From Zanthoxylum bungeanum (lineage: Eukaryota > Streptophyta > Magnoliopsida > Sapindales > Rutaceae): 64,000 nt of DNA. The first letter of the stretch is position 1. Every line of letters starts with the position of its first letter. Under the pieces are notes generated by a model. That model was not told where the DNA came from. It was given only the letters and a program-made list of their open reading frames with translations, and did not search any database. The stretch lies in the NCBI GenBank assembly GCA_019454045.1, contig SKCR01023417.1:186001-250000 (forward strand), given 5' to 3'. The translations under genes and the position numbers were made by a program. Below, in pieces: positions 58,790-64,000 of this stretch.

Positions 58790-61200
58790 ACTTAATTAGG
58801 AAACTGTTATAATGTTTCTAGTTTGACTATGAACATTATCTCTGTATCTAGTTTAACTCGTTGCATGTATACCTTTATATTCTATAACACTAAATGTTTT
58901 GTTTATAAAGGTGATATTAAGATAAGCACATTAGATGTGAATAACAATATTTATATTTAGAATATAAATGAATCTCAAACATATAATATGACAAACAAAA
59001 GCCCAAACTGAATAAATCTGTTGAGACTTAAAAGTGACATTGTTGTATGGGACACATTAACAAGATTTGTATATACACACTTTCGAAGAGTGGATACTAT
59101 GACGGATTTGATTCTAATTCAAATGATGTATATGAATCTAGTTTATTAGGCAAAGTGTCTAAAACACATTTTACTTGGTAAAAGTGCAAGTGCCACCAAT
59201 CTGTTAGCCTTCGTTCATAGTGACGTAAGTGGGCCCATGTCTAGCTAGGCTAGAGGTGGATATGAATACTTCGTAACCTTTACGGATGTGGCATCGCGTT
59301 ACGGTTATGTGTATCTTATGAAACTCTTAGATTTTCGACACGAAGTAAGAAAACAGACCGATAAAAGTATTAAAAAACATTACGGTCGGACCATAATGTA
59401 AAATACTTAAACATATGAGTTTCAAGATTACTTGAAAGAGTATGGTATTCTTTCACAGTGGACTCCTCCCGGAACACCTCAATCGAGTGGTGTGTCCGTA
59501 CGGAGAAACCGAACTTTGTTGGACATAGTAAGGTTAATGAAGAGTCGCTCTGAGCTACCAATTTCCTTATGAGGATACGCATTAAACAGTGCAATACTTA
59601 TTTTGAATAAGGTTCTATATAAATCTGTTAGACAGACTTCATATTGGATATGAACAGGAAAGAAACCGGGTTTCTCATTCCTGAAGATTTGGGAATGCTG
59701 GGCATATAATTGAATATTTGGATGATACCAAACTAGAACCCAAATCGGATAAGTGCATATTTGTAGGTTATCCTAGGGAAACCAAATTATAATACTTATA
59801 CAACTCACAAGAGAACAATGTAATTGTTGCTCTCCATGCGGTTTTCCTAAGAGGAATCCCTATATGCAGTGGTAAGTGGGAGGAAAGTAAAACTCGATGA
59901 AAATCAGAGTAATACTTTCCTGGCACCGATCCTTAACGGAACACGAACAGTTCATCAGGGATGAGATTGTTCCATAATCTTCGAATACACAAGAACCGCG
60001 TAAGTCGGAGAGAGTCAGAAAACAACCTGGGAGGTATGGGTTTCTGATCTCACCTCATGTAGATATCAATCTTATTGAGGAAGACGAACCGGATACGTAT
60101 GAGGAAGTGATACAAGGTATCGACTCATTTTATGGCAAAGTGCCATGAAGTCCGAAATGGATTCCATGTATACCAACTAAGTTTGAACACTGGTTGATGT
60201 ACCAGAAGGCATTGTGCCTATTGGTACTATATGAGTCTTCAAGGAAGACATACATGGATGGCAACATACAAATGTACACAGCTAGGCTTGTACATAAAGG
60301 ATATCGTCAATGACATAGTGTCGACTACGACAAATTTTTTTCAATTGTTGCCATGATTAAATTCATATGGCATATGGACGTCAAAACTGATTTCCTTAAA
60401 GGAAACCTTTTGGAGGATGTTTACAATATCCTAACGGTTTTGTCATGCCGAAACATGCAAACAAGGTTTGCAAGTTAAATCGATCTATTTATGGATTGAA
60501 GCAAGCATAGCGTTCTTGGAACCAACGTTTTGATGAGATCATAATGGTATATGATTTCATTCAAAACGAATATGATTATTGTGTATATAAGAAGATTAGT
60601 GGGAGCGCACTGATAATGAATGTCCTATAAGTTGATGATGTATTGCTTCTAAGCAATAACATTCCCATAATATTATCGGTGAAAGCTTGGATTTCATTAA
60701 AATTCTCCATGGTATACCTGGGAGAAGCATGCTTTATTCTATGAATAGAGATCTACTAGGATAGATCTAGAAAGCTGCTGACACTCTCTCAGTGTTCGTA
60801 CGTTTTTGAAATGTACGTGACCTGGTGTCGCATATGCTTTGAGCATATGGAGTCACAATCAGGCCAATCCAGGTGATGGTCAATGGATTGATGTTAATAA
60901 CATCTTTAAATATCTTAGACGAACTAAGGATGCGTTCTTAAAATATGAGGAAATGAGAACTTGAGGTAACTAGGTTCACCGCTGCAAGTTTCCAAACCGA
61001 TAAAGACGACTTTAAGTCGCAATAAGGGTACATATTTAGTTTGAATAATGGAACAGTGAGCTGGAAATCTTCCAAGCAAGATATTGTTACCGAATAAATA
61101 ACTAAAGCGGAATATTGTTGCAGCTGAGGCAGCAAAAGAAGCATTTTGGATCTATATAATCCTAATTGGATTAGGAGTAGTTCTGTTAGCAGCTGAGCTA
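58790..61200 (+). pseudogene. E5 pol remnant
   Basis: GAG-pre-integrase about 58800-59220, the family TAG at 59246-59248, integrase to about 59640, RT about 60090-60760 and RNase H about 61030-61170. The RT box has Val-Asp-Asp (60631-60639) but the preceding Tyr codon is TAA. About 50 bp is missing near 60365 relative to E4. Non-functional. Confidence 0.83.
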
Positions 61201-61423
61201 GGCTAAAGCACAGGGTAAGGAACCACAGTCTCATTAATGATCCAAGTATATACTTCGACTATTTCATCTGATTCATCGGATCATACATCGTGGTAATGTG
61301 TTGATCGAATAAAACGTATCAGATGATAACATTGTAAATCCACTGACGAAAGCTGTTTCTCAGTAGAAATTTGAGCGACTCGTACATAGTTCAGGTGTAG
61401 GACACTTAAGTGATTGGCTATAG

Positions 61424-61437
61424 GCCAAGTGGGAGAT
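61424..61437 (+). other. E5 polypurine tract
   Basis: GCCAAGTGGGAGAT directly before the 3' LTR start at 61438. Confidence 0.87.
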
Positions 61438-63109
61438 TGTTGGATAATTATGACCCATAGCATCACTATTTGTACAGAACATGGCGTTGTTGTACAAATT
61501 AATTATGTGACAAAGGAAATTGTTTTTTTATCATTTGTAATTAGATTACCTAGATATATAAATGATAAAAGTCCATATGATTAGTACCAGATTTATAAGA
61601 TATGAGACAATATTAATCCACTAAGGTTTAATCATTAAATATCACTAGTCGTAGAATTATCGAGACTGGATATCGGTAATGTGGAATAGACTAGTATTAC
61701 ACTTGTGTGAATTATGAAGGCATAATGACATAGTTCTCATATATTTGGGTATTGGATACTCATGCAAATGTAATAGGAGGTTCTGTTTACCGATGGTACG
61801 GAAACAGTTTCGTTCTGGATAGACCCCTCGGAATCTCATTGGTAGTATGATTATGTGTCTATGGGAATCCGAATCAGGTAGGTGTATTTGGTCTTAACCT
61901 GAGACTTGCGTCGCTAATACTTGCGACAATCAGTATACTTTGGTTTTGGTCGTCCGGGGCTTTAACAGGTTTTGTGTACGCCTCTTCTGGGTATACTGAG
62001 AATTGTAGTGTATTGCGTGTGATGTCAAGATGGAAGTATCACTTCATTCATATGGAGATGATGATCACGCAGGATACGGAACTAGTACTCTTTAGTACTG
62101 CAGTCATCGGGATAATATGACTAGGTCATGATTATTCGATTATAGAGACTAGTTGCCAGAGATCCGATATATGTTTCGTACGGGGCAGACACAATTCCAA
62201 TCCTAGGCCTAGCATGTGATATCGATACTGGATCATTATACGCAATACTACGTATACTACGCCTGACAAATATCTTGTATTCCGCAGAAGAATATTTCTG
62301 GAGAATTAGGTAGGCACGGTGCTTTGCTAGAAGCCAACCATGTCTTGTAAATCGGTAAGAATGTGGTACCAGGTAAGCACGTATTCGGATAGTCTGATGA
62401 GCTTATTTACTGTCAACATATCCAGGGATCTCTTGGGTCGCTTCCCGAAGATTCACCGTTGAGATTTGACTCGAACAGGAAATTAATCTAGGATTAATTA
62501 TGAAAGAGAAAATTAATCTGGGATTAATTATGGCGATGAATTAATCTGGGATTAATTAAAAGAGAAAGAATTAATCTGGGATTAATTACGTCGAGAATTT
62601 ATCTGGGATTAAATTCGTCGAGATGAGAGAACGCGATTAATTTAGAATTAATCGGTAAAATAAATTTAATAGTTAAATTATATTTTTCTATTTAATTTAT
62701 TTAATTGGGCTAAAATAATATATTAGATATATTAATTGAAATTAGTTTTCAACGCGGAATTAAAATTGGATTTTAATTCAAGCAAACGAGTTAATTTAGA
62801 ATTAATTCGTTAGCGACTTCCGTAATAATTTTACGAGGCATTATTATTTAATTAAATTAGATTTAATTACGTCGCAACGGAAAATTTGTTTAATCGGATT
62901 AAGCGAACCCGAGCCCGAAGTGTGTGTAGTCTCACTCAACTTGAATTTTGAATTAAAGTGTGGGACCCACCAACTTACATCACTAGTCAATCTAATTGAT
63001 GGAAGTTGTTGAGAGCAATTATGGAAACTTGCTTAACACACTTTGACTTTTGGAAAGTATATACACATTTTTGGATTTGTTTTTGTAATTGATTTTTGAA
63101 ATCAAAAAT

Positions 63110-63143
<34 letters not shown>

Positions 63144-63358
63144 ACTATTCCCAATGTTCTTGGAGGACAAAGTTTTCTTTCAATTTTTGTTCTTGCTAGC
63201 ACATCAAGGAGTGAATCAATATGATAGGGAAACTCACTCAAGTGTTGGAAACACTCAAAGAAGACTTGGAAACTGCAACATCCATGGAAAAAGTTTTGAA
63301 ACTCATCCGATAAATGTAAGTTATTCCGCAAACTTTCTTGATTAATTCACCACGTATC
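61438..63358 (+). repeat. E5 3' LTR, interrupted near its end
   Basis: Colinear with 53667 onward until about 63358. The A-run seen as 13 bases in the 5' LTR is 31 bases here (63112-63142). The final ~50 bp of the LTR are displaced by E6. Confidence 0.9.
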
Positions 63359-64000
63359 TGATGAGTGGTATTTATATCACTATTTCCCACTCATTTAATC
63401 TAATATTTTGTATAGTTTCTTGAGTTTTGTGAATGTTTTGATGTGTTTTGTGTTATTTTGTAGATAAATAAAGTTTGGAAAGCACTGGAGGCAATTGAGG
63501 CAAAACCGGACAAAAATGCGTCAACAGGGATATTTTCGTCTCTTCAGCGTCGCGACGCTGAAACACCGACGCCGCGACGCCCAGCGTGCGCCGAATCTGC
63601 TAACATGCGCCGGGTCCACAAAATCAGAATCTGAGAAAAGTTGACTTTGCTAACGTGCGCCGTGACACGTGTCACCATCACAACAGAGATGCTAAAATGC
63701 GCCTTGCCACGTGTCGAAATCCTATTGCTTGGACGGCCACCGACCCACGTGTCATCCTACGTGTCGCCACATCATCAGCCACATCAGCAGCCACATCAGC
63801 AAGTCAACCGAGTCAACATGCCATGTCATCACCAGCCAATCACAGCGCGACACGTGTCAACCTCTCATTCGTCTGACGGCCGCCGCCCCACGTGTCGCCA
63901 CGTTGTCTTCCACATCATCACAGTGACGTCACCAATGACATCATGAACAGTGACACGTCACCAATGACGTCAGCATAATAATTGAGCTTTAGCCGCCATG
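63359..64000 (+). mobile_element. E6: start of another LTR-type element, GC-rich, right end off-window
   Basis: The E5 LTR is broken and new sequence starts TGATGAGTGGTATTTATATC, with GTATC before it as the likely TSD. Composition changes sharply to GC-rich, with repeated GCGTCGCGACGC, CCACATCAGCAG and ACGTGTC motifs. The TG start and the clean break suggest a 5' LTR, possibly Ty3/gypsy, but no coding domain is inside the window. Frames at 63641-63946 are repeat-driven and not called genes. Confidence 0.55.
63653..63970 (+). promoter_or_regulatory. Cluster of ACGT-core motifs (ABRE, G-box and CRE-like) in E6
   Basis: Eleven ACGT cores lie in about 320 bp. Six read ACGTGTC (63667, 63709, 63747, 63759, 63852, 63890); others are TGACGTCA-like (63925 and 63966) or GACACGTCA. 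63662-63675 is a perfect 14-bp palindrome centred on ACGT. In plants bZIP factors of abscisic acid and stress signalling bind such motifs (family knowledge). A regulatory role here is inference. Confidence 0.5.

Larger units (their letters stand above)
53667..63358 (+). mobile_element. E5: Ty1/copia retrotransposon, family A, nested in the E4 3' LTR
   Basis: 5' LTR 53667-55627, perfect primer site, leader, gag, pol, purine tract and a 3' LTR from 61438 that is interrupted near 63358. The left TSD should be TCTTG (53662-53666). The right end, the second TSD and the missing 22 bp of the E4 LTR should lie beyond the window, after the element that starts at 63359. Confidence 0.9.

Noticed and set aside
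63641..63946. Three overlapping frames of 71-101 codons at the right edge
   Set aside because: GC-rich repetitive DNA lacks stops by composition; all three forward frames are open and rich in His, Thr and Ser, with no domain.

Overview
The window looks like intergenic heterochromatin of a flowering plant, probably a eudicot. It is AT-rich and built almost entirely of nested Ty1/copia LTR retrotransposons in decay, plus one CACTA-type DNA transposon. I see no convincing host gene, no tRNA or rRNA gene and no CRISPR array. All coding sequence comes from transposons, and nearly all of it is broken.

Layout. E1 (plus strand, 1-9089, its 5' LTR cut by the window edge) sits in the leader of a second copia element, E2 (plus, 9090-27820, 5' end off-window). 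The 3' end of E2 holds a minus-strand copia, X. That locus is now a solo X LTR (13780-15870), then a repeated piece of the E2 3' end (15871-16318), then a 5'-clipped but otherwise complete X (16311-25779), then the E2 3' end again and its 3' LTR (25780-27820). This is best read as a tandem duplication joined at an 8-bp microhomology, followed by solo-LTR formation in one copy. Between 27821 and 34297 lie old sequence, a decayed LTR related to family B, a 2.03-kb CACTA element (30228-32258) with a four-exon Ptta/En/Spm-type gene, and a small tandem repeat (34037-34280). E4 (plus, 34298-53666) follows. Its 3' LTR is split by B (minus, 43884-53407, TSD CTCCC), the best-preserved element here, with long open pol segments. 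E5 (plus, from 53667) starts inside the end of the E4 3' LTR. The E5 3' LTR is in turn interrupted at 63358/63359 by the start of another, GC-rich element (E6) full of ACGT-core motifs.

Families. E1, E2, E4, E5 and X form one copia family (A): LTRs of about 1.9-2.1 kb, a leader of about 1.8-2.5 kb before gag, and then gag, GAG-pre-integrase, integrase, reverse transcriptase and RNase H remnants. E1 and X share one LTR subtype; E2, E4 and E5 share another. All five family A copies carry the same TAG stop at the start of integrase, so family A probably spread as a defective family served in trans.

Most interesting. The LTRs and leaders of family A are packed with short, usually perfect inverted repeats separated by a three-base spacer (TGG most often, also TAG, TCG, CGG, AAG, TTG). 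Arm sequences differ between copies but pairing is kept by compensatory changes. In two LTR pairs, clustered differences between the two LTRs involve new hairpin or pairing sequence. Even the family-wide TAG stop is the three-base loop of a perfect 6-bp hairpin. I read this as quasi-palindrome correction or template switching, RNA structure selection, or both.
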